Numbered from the stretch's first letter, positions 26,405-35,816 are shown. The stretch is 64,000 bases of DNA from Shewanella sp. MBTL60-007 (GCF_019654915.1 NZ_BPET01000013.1:33673-97672); one strand, 5' to 3'. A program made the numbers and translations. Notes: a model not told the origin generated them from the sequence alone.

Positions 26405-27010
26405 ATGCCTAATGTAAACAGTTTCACCGCCCTCAAAGCTGAGATTAAGCAATGCCAGATCTGCTCTGAATTTCTCCCTCTTGGGGCCAAACCCATTGTT
26501 CAATTAGGCAAACAGGCAAAGATTCTGATAGCTGGCCAAGCGCCTGGGCAAAAAACACATCACAAGGGTCGCCCTTTCGATGACGCCAGTGGCGAGCGGC
26601 TGAGAACTTGGCTTGGGGTAACTCGCGAACAGTTCTATGCTCCTGAACTGTTTGCCATAGTCCCCATGGGATTTTGTTACCCAGGCAGTTACACCAGTGC
26701 CGATAGGCAGAGCGGCGACAAGCCCCCTCGCCCTGAATGTGCTAAAAGGTGGCGCCAAGAGGTGCTTGATCAACTTGAACATATAGAACTGACACTTTTA
26801 GTCGGAAAGTATGCCATCGAGTGGCACCTCAAGCAGAAACTTAGTGTCACGCAATCTGTGGCAAACTGGCAGGAGTTATGGCCAAGTACCTTAGTGATGC
26901 CTCACCCAAGCCCAAGAAACAACATCTGGCTTAAGCGTCACCCTGAGTTTGAACAGCAGATAATCCCCCAACTACAAAAGCGTGTTATGTCTTTAATAAA
27001 CTCGGCATAA
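26405..27010 (+). CDS. Uracil-DNA glycosylase superfamily protein
   Basis: A 201-residue cytoplasmic protein with the UDG fold signatures: IAGQAPGQKTHHKGRPFDD near residue 41 (motif A region, with the G-AP-G of family 4-like enzymes) and MPHPSPRNNIWLKRHP near 164 (motif B). An N-terminal CQIC pair is present, but I do not see the four-cysteine cluster of true Fe-S family 4 enzymes. UdgX-type loop residues are also absent. It probably acts on uracil or a related damaged base in DNA, but substrate and activity are inferred only. It may share a transcript with the preceding membrane protein. Confidence 0.75.
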   Translation: MPNVNSFTALKAEIKQCQICSEFLPLGAKPIVQLGKQAKILIAGQAPGQKTHHKGRPFDDASGERLRTWLGVTREQFYAPELFAIVPMGFCYPGSYTSADRQSGDKPPRPECAKRWRQEVLDQLEHIELTLLVGKYAIEWHLKQKLSVTQSVANWQELWPSTLVMPHPSPRNNIWLKRHPEFEQQIIPQLQKRVMSLINSA

Positions 27011-27136
27011 ACGACTCGCAAAATATGTATCAAGCTCACAGTTAGCTTAAAAAGTAATGCCACACCTCTTCACTTTGAGGCACTGTACTGAAGCTTAATA
27101 AAAAGCACCATAGTTAAAGCAGTCTCTATCATCTGT

Positions 27137-27157
27137 CTTAGTCGTTTCTTAGTCGTT
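27137..27157 (+). repeat. Perfect tandem 10-base repeat before cdaR
   Basis: CTTAGTCGTT occurs twice, at 27137-27146 and 27148-27157, one helical turn apart and immediately upstream of the GAGGA ribosome binding site of cdaR. It could be a regulator site or a chance duplication. Confidence 0.5.
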
Positions 27158-27169
27158 AGTGAGGATAAA

Positions 27170-28321
27170 GTGTATTTTCTAGATGGTTATTTGGCACGGC
27201 AAATAGTAAAGCGCACCATGAAGATCATTGGTCATAATATCAATGTGATGAATAATCATGGGGTGATCTTAGGCTCAGGTGAACCTCACCGTATCGGCGC
27301 TGTTCACGAAGGTGCATTGTTAGCTATTAGCCAAAAACGTACAGTAGAGATCAGCACTCACAGCACAGGTACGCTGCAAGGAGTAAAGCCTGGAATCAAC
27401 CTGCCACTGCATTATAAAGGCAAGATAATCGGTGTTATCGGCATCACTGGTGAGCCTGAAAAGCTACGTAGCTACGGTGAACTCTTAAAGATGACTGCCG
27501 AAATTATCGTTGAGCAAGCCAACACCCTAGAGCAAGCTCAATGGCGGTACCGCCAAAAGGAGGAACTGATCATTGAGTTAATTAGATCTGAGGGGCCATT
27601 CACTGTCCACCAGCGAAATTGGGCCGCCCAGTTGGAGATAGACCTTAATTTGCCAAGAGTTGTCGCAGTGATAAAGGTGCAAGCTAACGAAGAGGAAACC
27701 GCTGCTAACTCGATGTTAAAACAGGTCATGCACCTGCTAGAAACTCCCTCTAGGGGCAACTTGGTTGCTATGAGCTCGATGACCGAGCTGGTTATTTTAA
27801 AACCTGCATTCTTAGATGGTAAAACCTGGGATCCTAGCCTTGAAAGTGAGCGCATCGATCAGCTACTTACAAGATTACCTAAAGAGTTTGTCTGCCGCCT
27901 AAAGATCTCTCTAGGGCATTATTTCCCAGCCGCCGAAGATCTCAACCGCTCCTATCAAACTGCGTTGGAAACTCTGGCTATTGGCCAACAGATGCGGCCT
28001 GAGCAGAGTAAGTACCTTTACGAAGATTATTCCCTGTTAGTGTTACTATCTGCGTTAAAAGATAGCTGGCGTGGTAAGGAGTTGCTCTGTCCCTATCAGG
28101 CTCTTCTTAGCGCCGATAAAAATGGCCAGTTAGTCAAAACACTAACCGCTTACCTGCAACACTTTGGCGACCTACAACAATGTGCTAATGTACTTTTTAT
28201 TCACCGAAATACGCTACGCTATCGGCTCGATAGGATCCAGCAGATCACCGGCGCAAACCTCAATCAACTCGATGGGTTACTGCAGCTGTATATTGGCCAG
28301 GTGATGCTAAAACAGCCTTAG
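27170..28321 (+). CDS. cdaR: CdaR-type sugar-diacid/glycerate regulator
   Basis: A 383-residue transcription factor of the CdaR/SdaR family. The N-terminus YFLDGYLARQIVKRTMKIIGHNINVM is the sugar-diacid-recognition domain (about residues 1-135). A central GGDEF-like region follows, and the PucR-type C-terminal helix-turn-helix (VLFIHRNTLRYRLDRIQQITG near residue 345) is clear. In E. coli it activates glucarate, galactarate and glycerate genes. Here gntP and garK are the likely targets, though they lie 12 kb away across an accessory block. The start is a GTG with GAGGA upstream, and no better ATG fits the family N-terminus. Confidence 0.88.
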   Translation: MYFLDGYLARQIVKRTMKIIGHNINVMNNHGVILGSGEPHRIGAVHEGALLAISQKRTVEISTHSTGTLQGVKPGINLPLHYKGKIIGVIGITGEPEKLRSYGELLKMTAEIIVEQANTLEQAQWRYRQKEELIIELIRSEGPFTVHQRNWAAQLEIDLNLPRVVAVIKVQANEEETAANSMLKQVMHLLETPSRGNLVAMSSMTELVILKPAFLDGKTWDPSLESERIDQLLTRLPKEFVCRLKISLGHYFPAAEDLNRSYQTALETLAIGQQMRPEQSKYLYEDYSLLVLLSALKDSWRGKELLCPYQALLSADKNGQLVKTLTAYLQHFGDLQQCANVLFIHRNTLRYRLDRIQQITGANLNQLDGLLQLYIGQVMLKQP

Positions 28322-28336
28322 ACAAAAGGGGGCATA

Positions 28337-28873
28337 ATGACCTTAACCTCAACAGGTAAACGCGGCTTTACTCTAATCGAAATGGTCGTAGTGATAATAG
28401 TGCTTGGGGTCATAGCGATTGTTGCCTTACCAAAGTTTGTCGACCTTAAAACTGATAGTAAGATCGCGACCTTAGACGGTATTGCTGGTGCCATGGCTAG
28501 CGGCTTAGATTTAGTTCACAGCAAAGCTGTTATTAAAGGGCAAGCAAAGGGCGCAGGCAATATTGTCCATGCAGGGGTCACCATTCCACTTTATAACGGC
28601 TACCCCGCCGTTGATGGTACAGACAGTTTCGATGAGCTTAACCGCCAAGTGAGGGCATGGCTCGATATCGACTCAGTTTCACTCACAACGATTCAACAAG
28701 ACCCAAATGCAGCCCCTTTCTTTATCGATAAGTCCACGGCAAATAACCACATATATATCTTTTTCTCTGAAGACCTGAGCGATAAAAGCGTCAGCTTCAA
28801 TTGCCATATTCGTTACGAAAATGCCATAAACGCCACTGAGCCTGTCATTACTGTCAAGCACAGTGACTGTTAG
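28337..28873 (+). CDS. Orphan type IV pilin-like prepilin
   Basis: A 178-residue protein with a short basic leader and the prepilin peptidase site RG-FTLIEMVVVIIVLG at residues 9-24, including Glu at mature position 5, followed by the hydrophobic alpha helix. The body resembles MSHA-type pilins (VALPKFVDLKTDSKIATLDGIAGAM). Two Cys near the C-terminus could form the usual D-region loop. It lies only 15 bp after cdaR on the same strand, with no other pilus assembly gene near, so it must rely on assembly machinery encoded elsewhere. It converges on the OmpA-type gene. Confidence 0.8.
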   Translation: MTLTSTGKRGFTLIEMVVVIIVLGVIAIVALPKFVDLKTDSKIATLDGIAGAMASGLDLVHSKAVIKGQAKGAGNIVHAGVTIPLYNGYPAVDGTDSFDELNRQVRAWLDIDSVSLTTIQQDPNAAPFFIDKSTANNHIYIFFSEDLSDKSVSFNCHIRYENAINATEPVITVKHSDC

Positions 28874-28909
28874 GGCATTAATACCTGCACTTATATCATA
28901 CCAATGGCA

Positions 28910-29908
28910 TTAATTGAGCTCGATTTTGACTCTGCGATTTAACGCTCGCCCCTCAGCAGTTCTGTTTGTTGATATGGGGCTCTCCTCCCCTTTCCAGTCA
29001 ATTTGGATCCGGCATGGCTCTACACCGTTGGAAATAAAGTAGTTTCGAGTCGCTTCGGCCCGCTGTTTCGATAGCGTTAAGTTATAGTCCTCTGTACCTA
29101 AGTTGTCAGTGTAAGCGGTAATACTAAGTTCACTATCCTTGCTCGCTTTAACCTGTTTTAGCACCTCTGCTAGCTCTTCAGTTGCAATAAGCTTACTACT
29201 ATCAAACCCAAATAAACTTTTGGCACTGATTGATAAGGGCTTTAATGCCGGAATCGACCTTGTTGTCGATATCGAATCACCAACTGCACTTTGCTTTTTA
29301 TGCTTATGCATTGGATCTACCGCTGGACGCACAGGCAGATGCGAGACAACACCAAACTTATAGTTAACCCCGAGAGTAAATTCATACAGGTCATCATCAG
29401 TGCTTGGGGTATCTTTAATCCAGCGATATCCACTATCAAGCTCCCAGTTGGGTGATAGTCGATACTTGATACCTAAACCACTGCTAAGCGACACATTATC
29501 TTCAGCCCAAGCTGGACCTAATTTAACATACAGCGCGGCATCATCACTGAGTCGATATCGAGTCGACAAATAAGCCCCAATTGCAAATAAGTTTTTATCT
29601 TCTCCAGAGCTCTCATCTTGATATTGCCCTAGATAACTCATATCCGTTTCTAGGGATAAGTAGGAGTTGATGTTATATCCAAAGGTCAAACCCGAGCTAA
29701 AGTTAACCTGTTTGTTTTCCCCCTGCTCTAGCGGCTTTTCAGTATCCAGCAGTACTCCTCCGATTTTGCCACCAAAATAGAAATCACCATCACTATAAAA
29801 ACTTTCAGCAAGCGCAACATCCGGGTAGAGCAGTAATATACAGACAAAGCAACTAGACTTTATCAGGCTTATTCTTATCGAACTCAATTTTTTCAGAGCA
29901 AACTTCAC
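28910..29908 (-). CDS. OmpA-type outer-membrane protein of the pilus operon
   Basis: A 332-residue exported protein. After a signal peptide (ending VALAES near residue 35) comes an eight-strand OmpA-like barrel (about 40-190). A linker follows, then a C-terminal OmpA peptidoglycan-binding domain (about 215-330), with TAYTDNLGTEDYNLTLSKQRA and the final NRRVKIELN that carry the diaminopimelate-binding Asp and Arg positions. Its start overlaps the stop of the preceding tip-like gene by four bases, so it is translationally coupled to the chaperone-usher genes. A wall anchor is not a usual part of such operons. Function in pilus biogenesis is inferred from position only. Confidence 0.8.
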   Translation of the reverse strand: MKFALKKLSSIRISLIKSSCFVCILLLYPDVALAESFYSDGDFYFGGKIGGVLLDTEKPLEQGENKQVNFSSGLTFGYNINSYLSLETDMSYLGQYQDESSGEDKNLFAIGAYLSTRYRLSDDAALYVKLGPAWAEDNVSLSSGLGIKYRLSPNWELDSGYRWIKDTPSTDDDLYEFTLGVNYKFGVVSHLPVRPAVDPMHKHKKQSAVGDSISTTRSIPALKPLSISAKSLFGFDSSKLIATEELAEVLKQVKASKDSELSITAYTDNLGTEDYNLTLSKQRAEATRNYFISNGVEPCRIQIDWKGEESPISTNRTAEGRALNRRVKIELN

Positions 29909-30996
29909 AACTGCACCTCAAACATCAGGGTAAAATTGTCGCTATAACGTTTCTCTTCTACGTCATTTACAGAGACATTCTCAAAGCCGACATTAAGCAT
30001 AAAAGGGATCATAGTGGCACCGGGTGCGTCTATCTTTGCTTCACCTTTATCAACTACATGACCATTAGCGACTATCTCAGATTGACTGCTGCATCCTTGG
30101 CAACTAATGCTATATGGGATCTGAGTAGCGCTGCCAGAATCTGGCTTTAAGTTATAGTCATCGGCATCTTTGTTAATTAACTGAAACCTCAGTCCATTTT
30201 GAAATTGACCTAACACCGAAACCTTAAACCCAGTATTGCCACTCACCGTATGCTTGTAGGTGTCATATTCTGGAGTAATATGGCCATTGCCCAATACATT
30301 AATACGGCTAATGACACTCGGGTTATAAGCGATCTGCATCGAAAAAGTGATAGGGATATTGCGGTAAGTTTTTACCGCCTCAGAAATATTGGCCTTAAAT
30401 CCATAGCTAATTACCCCTGTGACGGTACCCGAATATATTCCTTTAGCCTTGCCCTTTAATCGGGTAATAAGCTCGGCTTTATCGAAACGAATAACCGGCT
30501 GATAGCGCTTAAAGGGGGTTGTAGGATTAGCAAACTGAATACTTTTATCAGCAATACAAAATCCGTTGCGGCTAGTGTTCATTACGGTACTGGTTGCGGC
30601 AACAATCGACTGCTCACAAACAGGATAGCTATCAGCATATGGGATTTGCGAGAACTGCCCACTAAGCTGATACTTCACACCGCTTAATTTTATCGGCATA
30701 GACACATGCTCAGTACCGTTCGACAACTCGATATTCAGCTGCGTAGGTGTCGTATAAGTACCTGGCACCCACATTGTAGTCTGCGGCAGTCGCACAGGAG
30801 TAAACCAGTAATTAGGCCGGATATATTCACCATCGTTACTGGCATTGGCCCACTCGAGCTTATCACCTGTTAGCGTGCCATTGATTGTAAATGCACTAGC
30901 GGACATAGATGTACCAAGCAATAGACTCAGTACTAACGACATCAACATAAAACCAAAACCGGCCTTTACTGGCTGTTTAATGACAGCAAAGCGCAT
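29905..30996 (-). CDS. Putative tip adhesin/minor subunit, CooD/CfaE-like
   Basis: A 363-residue secreted protein (signal peptide ending SASAF near residue 36). Its length and its place after the usher and chaperone match the CooD/CfaE tip subunits of alpha-type pili. The sequence is beta-rich, with two Cys pairs (CEQ...CIAD, and CQGC), and ends with an alternating strand (NFTLMFEVQL). I see no motif that proves the family, so the call rests on size, export signal and operon position. It begins one base after the chaperone stop and overlaps the OmpA-type gene. Confidence 0.55.
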   Translation of the reverse strand: MRFAVIKQPVKAGFGFMLMSLVLSLLLGTSMSASAFTINGTLTGDKLEWANASNDGEYIRPNYWFTPVRLPQTTMWVPGTYTTPTQLNIELSNGTEHVSMPIKLSGVKYQLSGQFSQIPYADSYPVCEQSIVAATSTVMNTSRNGFCIADKSIQFANPTTPFKRYQPVIRFDKAELITRLKGKAKGIYSGTVTGVISYGFKANISEAVKTYRNIPITFSMQIAYNPSVISRINVLGNGHITPEYDTYKHTVSGNTGFKVSVLGQFQNGLRFQLINKDADDYNLKPDSGSATQIPYSISCQGCSSQSEIVANGHVVDKGEAKIDAPGATMIPFMLNVGFENVSVNDVEEKRYSDNFTLMFEVQL

Positions 30997-30997
30997 C

Positions 30998-31726
30998 TTA
31001 CTCTCCTCGGCTCAAACGGATCTCTTCACGATATGACTCATCGTGATTTAACACCATCACCTCTAGTTCATCGGCTTGTAACACCTCTGGTACGTGAACG
31101 TCGCGAGTTCTGCCTGCCAATATAGTGAAATTGGCTTTACATAATGCTCTGTCATCATCCTCATCGATAACCCCATCTTTATCGCATTGATCAATGACGA
31201 TATCTATCATGGTATTACCTGAATTTTTGGCTGTAATCGTGTCGCCTTTATAGTCGAGTAAGTATTCAACGTTACTCACTTTAGCTGGTACGATGTAATA
31301 AGGAGAGAAACCAAATAACATGTTGATTTTCGATTGCTGTTTACCTTCTGTGCTGTAGGAAACAGGTTGAATATTGATCTGATAAACTTGGTCTTTGTCA
31401 GTATCACAGCGTTCGCCACAAATACTTTCCACTTGGATCTCTTTTACCATATTTGGCTCAATGACCAATTTAGAAGGCTTAGTAGCTATGTCCCACGAAT
31501 CAAGGTTATCGCGAGTGTAAGGCGTCTTGATAATTTTGTTATCAACGATCTCAACCTTTGATACTGAGGTCTTAAGGAAGTAAGTGATTTCGTCTGTATT
31601 ATCTAAGGTGAACACTCCAGCTTTGGTCTCTGGGTTGGTCAGCATTAAACTGCTAATCGCCATCGCCGACGCGTCGAAAACAAACAGAGATAATATGGTC
31701 AATAATAAAGGTTTCGTCATCTTCAT
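30998..31726 (-). CDS. Periplasmic pilus chaperone, alpha type (CfaA/CooB-like)
   Basis: A 242-residue exported protein (signal peptide ending SAMA near residue 23) of the size of pilus chaperones. Features shared with CS1-type chaperones as I recall them: a WD segment followed by KLVIEP, the edge strand VYQINIQPVS, YYIVPA at the inter-domain point, and NSGNTMIDIVIDQC in domain 2. Two Cys pairs are present (CGERC; CDKD...C). It should hold pilin subunits in the periplasm by donor-strand complementation and deliver them to the usher. It starts three bases after the usher stop codon. Confidence 0.65.
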   Translation of the reverse strand: MKMTKPLLLTILSLFVFDASAMAISSLMLTNPETKAGVFTLDNTDEITYFLKTSVSKVEIVDNKIIKTPYTRDNLDSWDIATKPSKLVIEPNMVKEIQVESICGERCDTDKDQVYQINIQPVSYSTEGKQQSKINMLFGFSPYYIVPAKVSNVEYLLDYKGDTITAKNSGNTMIDIVIDQCDKDGVIDEDDDRALCKANFTILAGRTRDVHVPEVLQADELEVMVLNHDESYREEIRLSRGE

Positions 31727-31729
31727 AAT

Positions 31730-34672
31730 TTAGTTCCAGTTGTTAGCAAAGTTGTCATCTTCAATCAGACTCTTCGCATAAAGGCTTAATTCGTTTAATA
31801 GCGATACTTGGCTAGCGCTAAGACTTGATTCATTAGTCACGTAGAGATATTGCCGCTGACCGACGATACGAGTGATGACAGCTAAACCCGCTTCTTCAAG
31901 TTTGCGGTTGGTATTCACCCGCTCATCTTCATTGGTAAAAACACCAACAAAGTAATATTCATTGTCATCAATTTTGATCGGCTGCAGAGACTTATCTTGT
32001 TCCAGCATTAATGTGTCATCATTGTCCAAACCCGGCAGGCAATAGTTATTGCCTGTATTAACGATATGAGTCGAATCTCTATCTAGCGTTGGCGTCACAC
32101 AGGTTTGATTTTCTGATACCAATTGGTAATCAGAGCCCGCAATCACAGAGATCTTAAACACGCCCTCTTCAACTTGCTCGACATCAATACAGCCCTCACC
32201 TGTACACGCAACTTCAGCAATGACTTGATGATTCACGTCATCAAAAGAGGAGATAAAGGTTTTCACTTTAACTAAGTCGAGATCCAGCGAGATAACGGTA
32301 CCAGGCAAGCTATAACCGGAGACTTCTCGTGTTTGATCGCTAATATAATTTGATGAATCCGTATCTAAACGCGCATTAAATGCCTTGTATTTATCGACAG
32401 GAATAATCGTCTCTTCTCGATCAATATTTTCGCTATAGTTCAGCGTGTTATTGTCATAAATAGAAAGCAGGCCACGGTGAGCGTCATCGCTCCCCTGATT
32501 GTTTGCATCAACAATGATGTAAGCGTCACTTTGCTCTGAGGTAAAATAAACTTCCCCTTTACCCGATAACACCTGAGTGCTATTAAAACTAGAGCTTACA
32601 GAATGGGTGCCATCTGAGCTGATATAGGCATAGGTATCTGACGCCACATAGCCATTGTTATAATTAATATTACTGGATAGATCGCTACTCATATTTCGCT
32701 CGATATCCGTGCCGTTATAACTGATCCCGAGCTCGTTATTCATCGACAAGTTACGACTCAATTGCCTGTCATTAGCCACACTGTTTCTAAATTCATCGAG
32801 CCCTTGGCGACTCACAGATACCGATGAGCTAGCACTCCACCCGGCAGACAAAGGCACAGACCATAGCACGCCTGCATACCAGTCATCTTTGACACCAAAG
32901 CTTTCGCCGCCTTGAAATGTTGCAGAAAAATTAATCACTGAATCCGCCACAAACGAATGTGAAAAACCAGCACTCACCGACCAGTAATCACTTTTATCAA
33001 TAAAGGCTTGCGCCGCATTTTCAGTATCGAGTTTATTATTCACATAAAGCACATAGCCCTGGCCGCCCCAAAGATCAGAAGAAAAGTTCACATTAAGGCG
33101 CTGGTAACCAGTATTGGACAGCATGAAGTTATCTAGGCCGAAGTCGCTATCGGCTGAATCAAACTTCTCATAGCCAACACCGATATTGTAAAAGCTCACA
33201 TCTGCCGCGATAAATTGGCTACCATTTGAAAAAGAAGCGTATTTCAACTGTGCAGTAGAGGCATCACTCAATGACGTCTTAACGCCTAGTTCAGACAAAG
33301 TGCTGTCTGAGTTTGACAAAATACGTCCACCTATCATGGTGCTATCTGTTAATTGGTATGAGAGCTTACCTTCAACAAAGTTATTACTTTCCAGCTGCAG
33401 CGAGTAATGGTCCGTTAGCGTTTTAAGGTAGGCATTAAGCCCGCCGGTGCGTTCATAGGAATAATCGCCATCATAAATAAAGCCATCGGCATATATAAAG
33501 CTGTCTGGTTCAACTAAATAACCTAACTTAGCTTGTAGCTTTGTAAGCTGACTTTGCTCTACGTCGCCGTCATAACTATTATCGTATCTATCGTTGAATC
33601 GCCCCGCAGAGAAACTGTAGTCAAACTCACCTTTATTCAGTAAGAAAGCGCTGTTATTAACAATCTGTTGGCGCTCCCTTAAGATCTCTCGCCCCGCAGA
33701 GATCACCACTATCGAAGCCGTGTATGAGCCATAGGGAAGATCACGAAAAGCGATACTCTGCTGCCCGGCATCCACATTCTTGCTATAAATTAAATGTCCA
33801 TCTCGATAGACCTCAATTCGCCCCTTGTTGGGCAAGATGTAAAACAAGCGGCGATTATTTTGCTTGCCACCATCAATCAAGTTTTGCGATGACGAGTAAT
33901 TGACAATATCCTGCGAATAGCTGCCTGATAGATCCATAAACGCTGTGGTATTTTGCTCATAGCCATACTTAAAATGACCAAATTGAAAGCGCCTATTTTG
34001 ACTTTCAAAGTCATAAGATAACTGCTCAACTTCAAATTCATTTGCCGCTGTATCCGCATAGAGACTCGATTTGATAGAGCCATACTTTAAACCTATCAAG
34101 GTTTCATCACGGCCTATAAGCGATGAGCCACCATCACCAAAATAGTGATAGTTCAAATTAACGCTATTAATCACTCCGTACTGCTGATTAGTGGCCTCGT
34201 GAAATCGGCGAGCCGTTTTTTGGCTATCAATTAAGTCAGCATTAATAAATAAGTTCAGCTTTTTATGCTCAAAGTCATAGGTAAAGGCATAACGCTCAGG
34301 CATCAACTCACATTCAGACACCTTTCCCTGACATAAAGAGGATGTCGTAATATCACTCATTGCCGTGATGATGTCCGCCACCGCCTCTCGCTTAACATTT
34401 AGGTGGGTCAAGTATTGCTCAACACTGACCTTACTTTCCCTATTTAAAGACGCAGAGGTGGGTGTTGAGTTAAGCTTAATAACCAACTGTTCTTTAGCAC
34501 TGGCTAGCTGAAAATCAAACGTCTCTGTACTGCCAGAATATAGCTCGGCAAACTCATCAGGGATTGCAATACCCTCACTCTTTACCGAAGCATATACGGG
34601 TAAAAATAACTGTGGGGTTAACGTGCAAGATAAGCCAAACAGGACTGATAGGGCGATTTTGTTGTATCTCAT
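31730..34672 (-). CDS. Outer-membrane usher, alpha type (CfaC/CooC/TcfC-like)
   Basis: A 980-residue outer-membrane protein. A signal peptide (to about residue 28) is followed by an N-terminal domain with a CX5C pair. The barrel region opens with FINADLIDSQ and QFGHFKYGYEQN. The plug-like segment GRIEVYRDGHLIYSKNVDAGQQSIAFRDLPYGSYTASI near residue 300 is the clearest usher feature. A C-terminal beta domain has a CTGEGC pair. The last 75 residues (YYFVGVFTNEDERVNTNRKL onward) look like a SPOR-type fold and are beyond the usual usher length of about 870. The start overlaps the pilin-like gene stop by four bases. It should export and assemble the subunits of this operon. Confidence 0.75.
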   Translation of the reverse strand: MRYNKIALSVLFGLSCTLTPQLFLPVYASVKSEGIAIPDEFAELYSGSTETFDFQLASAKEQLVIKLNSTPTSASLNRESKVSVEQYLTHLNVKREAVADIITAMSDITTSSLCQGKVSECELMPERYAFTYDFEHKKLNLFINADLIDSQKTARRFHEATNQQYGVINSVNLNYHYFGDGGSSLIGRDETLIGLKYGSIKSSLYADTAANEFEVEQLSYDFESQNRRFQFGHFKYGYEQNTTAFMDLSGSYSQDIVNYSSSQNLIDGGKQNNRRLFYILPNKGRIEVYRDGHLIYSKNVDAGQQSIAFRDLPYGSYTASIVVISAGREILRERQQIVNNSAFLLNKGEFDYSFSAGRFNDRYDNSYDGDVEQSQLTKLQAKLGYLVEPDSFIYADGFIYDGDYSYERTGGLNAYLKTLTDHYSLQLESNNFVEGKLSYQLTDSTMIGGRILSNSDSTLSELGVKTSLSDASTAQLKYASFSNGSQFIAADVSFYNIGVGYEKFDSADSDFGLDNFMLSNTGYQRLNVNFSSDLWGGQGYVLYVNNKLDTENAAQAFIDKSDYWSVSAGFSHSFVADSVINFSATFQGGESFGVKDDWYAGVLWSVPLSAGWSASSSVSVSRQGLDEFRNSVANDRQLSRNLSMNNELGISYNGTDIERNMSSDLSSNINYNNGYVASDTYAYISSDGTHSVSSSFNSTQVLSGKGEVYFTSEQSDAYIIVDANNQGSDDAHRGLLSIYDNNTLNYSENIDREETIIPVDKYKAFNARLDTDSSNYISDQTREVSGYSLPGTVISLDLDLVKVKTFISSFDDVNHQVIAEVACTGEGCIDVEQVEEGVFKISVIAGSDYQLVSENQTCVTPTLDRDSTHIVNTGNNYCLPGLDNDDTLMLEQDKSLQPIKIDDNEYYFVGVFTNEDERVNTNRKLEEAGLAVITRIVGQRQYLYVTNESSLSASQVSLLNELSLYAKSLIEDDNFANNWN

Positions 34673-35202
34673 ATTGCTAGCTCTATACTCATCTTGATCA
34701 TTCCTTCGCAGTAGTCATCTTTTAAACTGACAGGTGCAAACTTAAGCTCAACATCAAAGTGACTATATTTGCCAACACGGTTAACGCCATCAAACTCCAA
34801 GCTATCTAGCGCTTCCCCTTGATTGATAGGTTCACCATCGACGGTTACAGACACTAAGTTTTTACTGTCTGTCTGCACGCCATTGACGTCATAACAAGCG
34901 GAACTATTTTCAAGCAGATTAAGGCTATAGGTGTTTAGTGGATCACTCTTACCTATCGAGGTTTCTAATTGCAGTACATCTGAAATATCATTAAATTTGA
35001 AATTACGACCATCGAACTGCAGCTCCCAGTTCTTTTTAACAAATTCAAATTTAATGATCTCTCGGTCATAAAACTTATCCAGCTCTATTTGGGTATCAAC
35101 ATGAAACTCGCGCTGATCACCAGAGGCAGACATATCAAGAGCCAAGGCATCACTTGCCGCAAATAGCAGGCATGCAGAAAAGATAACTTTTATAGAAGTC
35201 AT
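34669..35202 (-). CDS. Pilin-like minor subunit
   Basis: A 177-residue exported protein (signal peptide ending ALALDMS near residue 21) that I do not recognise by sequence. It is beta-rich with a single Cys pair (SSACYD near 101; DDYCEG near 165) and has a pilin-like length. It sits between the major pilin and the usher, overlapping the usher start, so a minor subunit or second chaperone-like factor are the main options. Confidence 0.5.
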   Translation of the reverse strand: MTSIKVIFSACLLFAASDALALDMSASGDQREFHVDTQIELDKFYDREIIKFEFVKKNWELQFDGRNFKFNDISDVLQLETSIGKSDPLNTYSLNLLENSSACYDVNGVQTDSKNLVSVTVDGEPINQGEALDSLEFDGVNRVGKYSHFDVELKFAPVSLKDDYCEGMIKMSIELAI

Positions 35203-35237
35203 AGTCGGCTCTTGATAGATCTGAGGAGAACGTAGGC

Positions 35238-35816
35238 TTAGATAGCTTTCGCTGAATTAATAACTGTGTGGACTTCGATATTTTGACCAGGCTTCAGCTC
35301 TGTGCCCATTGCGGTTTCAACACTTTCAGTGTTTTCAGTAGTAAAAGTAACGGTACCGGTTGTCGCTACAATAGGCTTGGACTTCTCCATTGGTGCGCCT
35401 TCCATCTTAACAACAGTTCCCACACCTGTAGTGTCTAGCGTACCAATAACCGTCTCTAATGAACTCATTGTCCAAGATGCATCAGGAATAATATCGCCAA
35501 CTGCTTCTGCAACTTCACCTTGCACAAATCCACTAGCACAAGCGCCTTCAGCTGGGGCGCTACCATCGGTACATAAACGGTAGTGCAGTTCTAAAGAGAT
35601 CTGATCTGAAGTGAAAACACCAGTCGTGTCTTTAACATCCAGTCCTGCCGTATCTATGTATGGAACACGTCCTGAAGGACCCGTGATGATTACTCCTGCA
35701 CCAGGAACAACTGTCGGTACAATCCCCTTCCAGTGAAGAGTCGTTGTTGCATCATCAGCAAAAGCGGTTCCAGATAGTGTCAGTAGTGCGATAGGTAATA
35801 AAATTTTAGCATTCAT
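35238..35816 (-). CDS. Probable major pilin of the chaperone-usher operon
   Basis: A 192-residue exported protein. The signal peptide ends GTAFA near residue 20 and is followed by an extended segment (DATTTLHWKGIVPTV) of alternating hydrophobic residues that could be the donor strand. The body is rich in Thr, Val and Gly with one Cys pair (LCTDGSAPAEGACASG), and the end is VHTVINSAKAI. Small, first in the operon and beta-rich, it fits the major structural subunit. The frame extends back to an ATG at 35837; the ATG at 35816 is chosen for its GAGG and signal sequence. Confidence 0.65.
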   Translation of the reverse strand: MNAKILLPIALLTLSGTAFADDATTTLHWKGIVPTVVPGAGVIITGPSGRVPYIDTAGLDVKDTTGVFTSDQISLELHYRLCTDGSAPAEGACASGFVQGEVAEAVGDIIPDASWTMSSLETVIGTLDTTGVGTVVKMEGAPMEKSKPIVATTGTVTFTTENTESVETAMGTELKPGQNIEVHTVINSAKAI

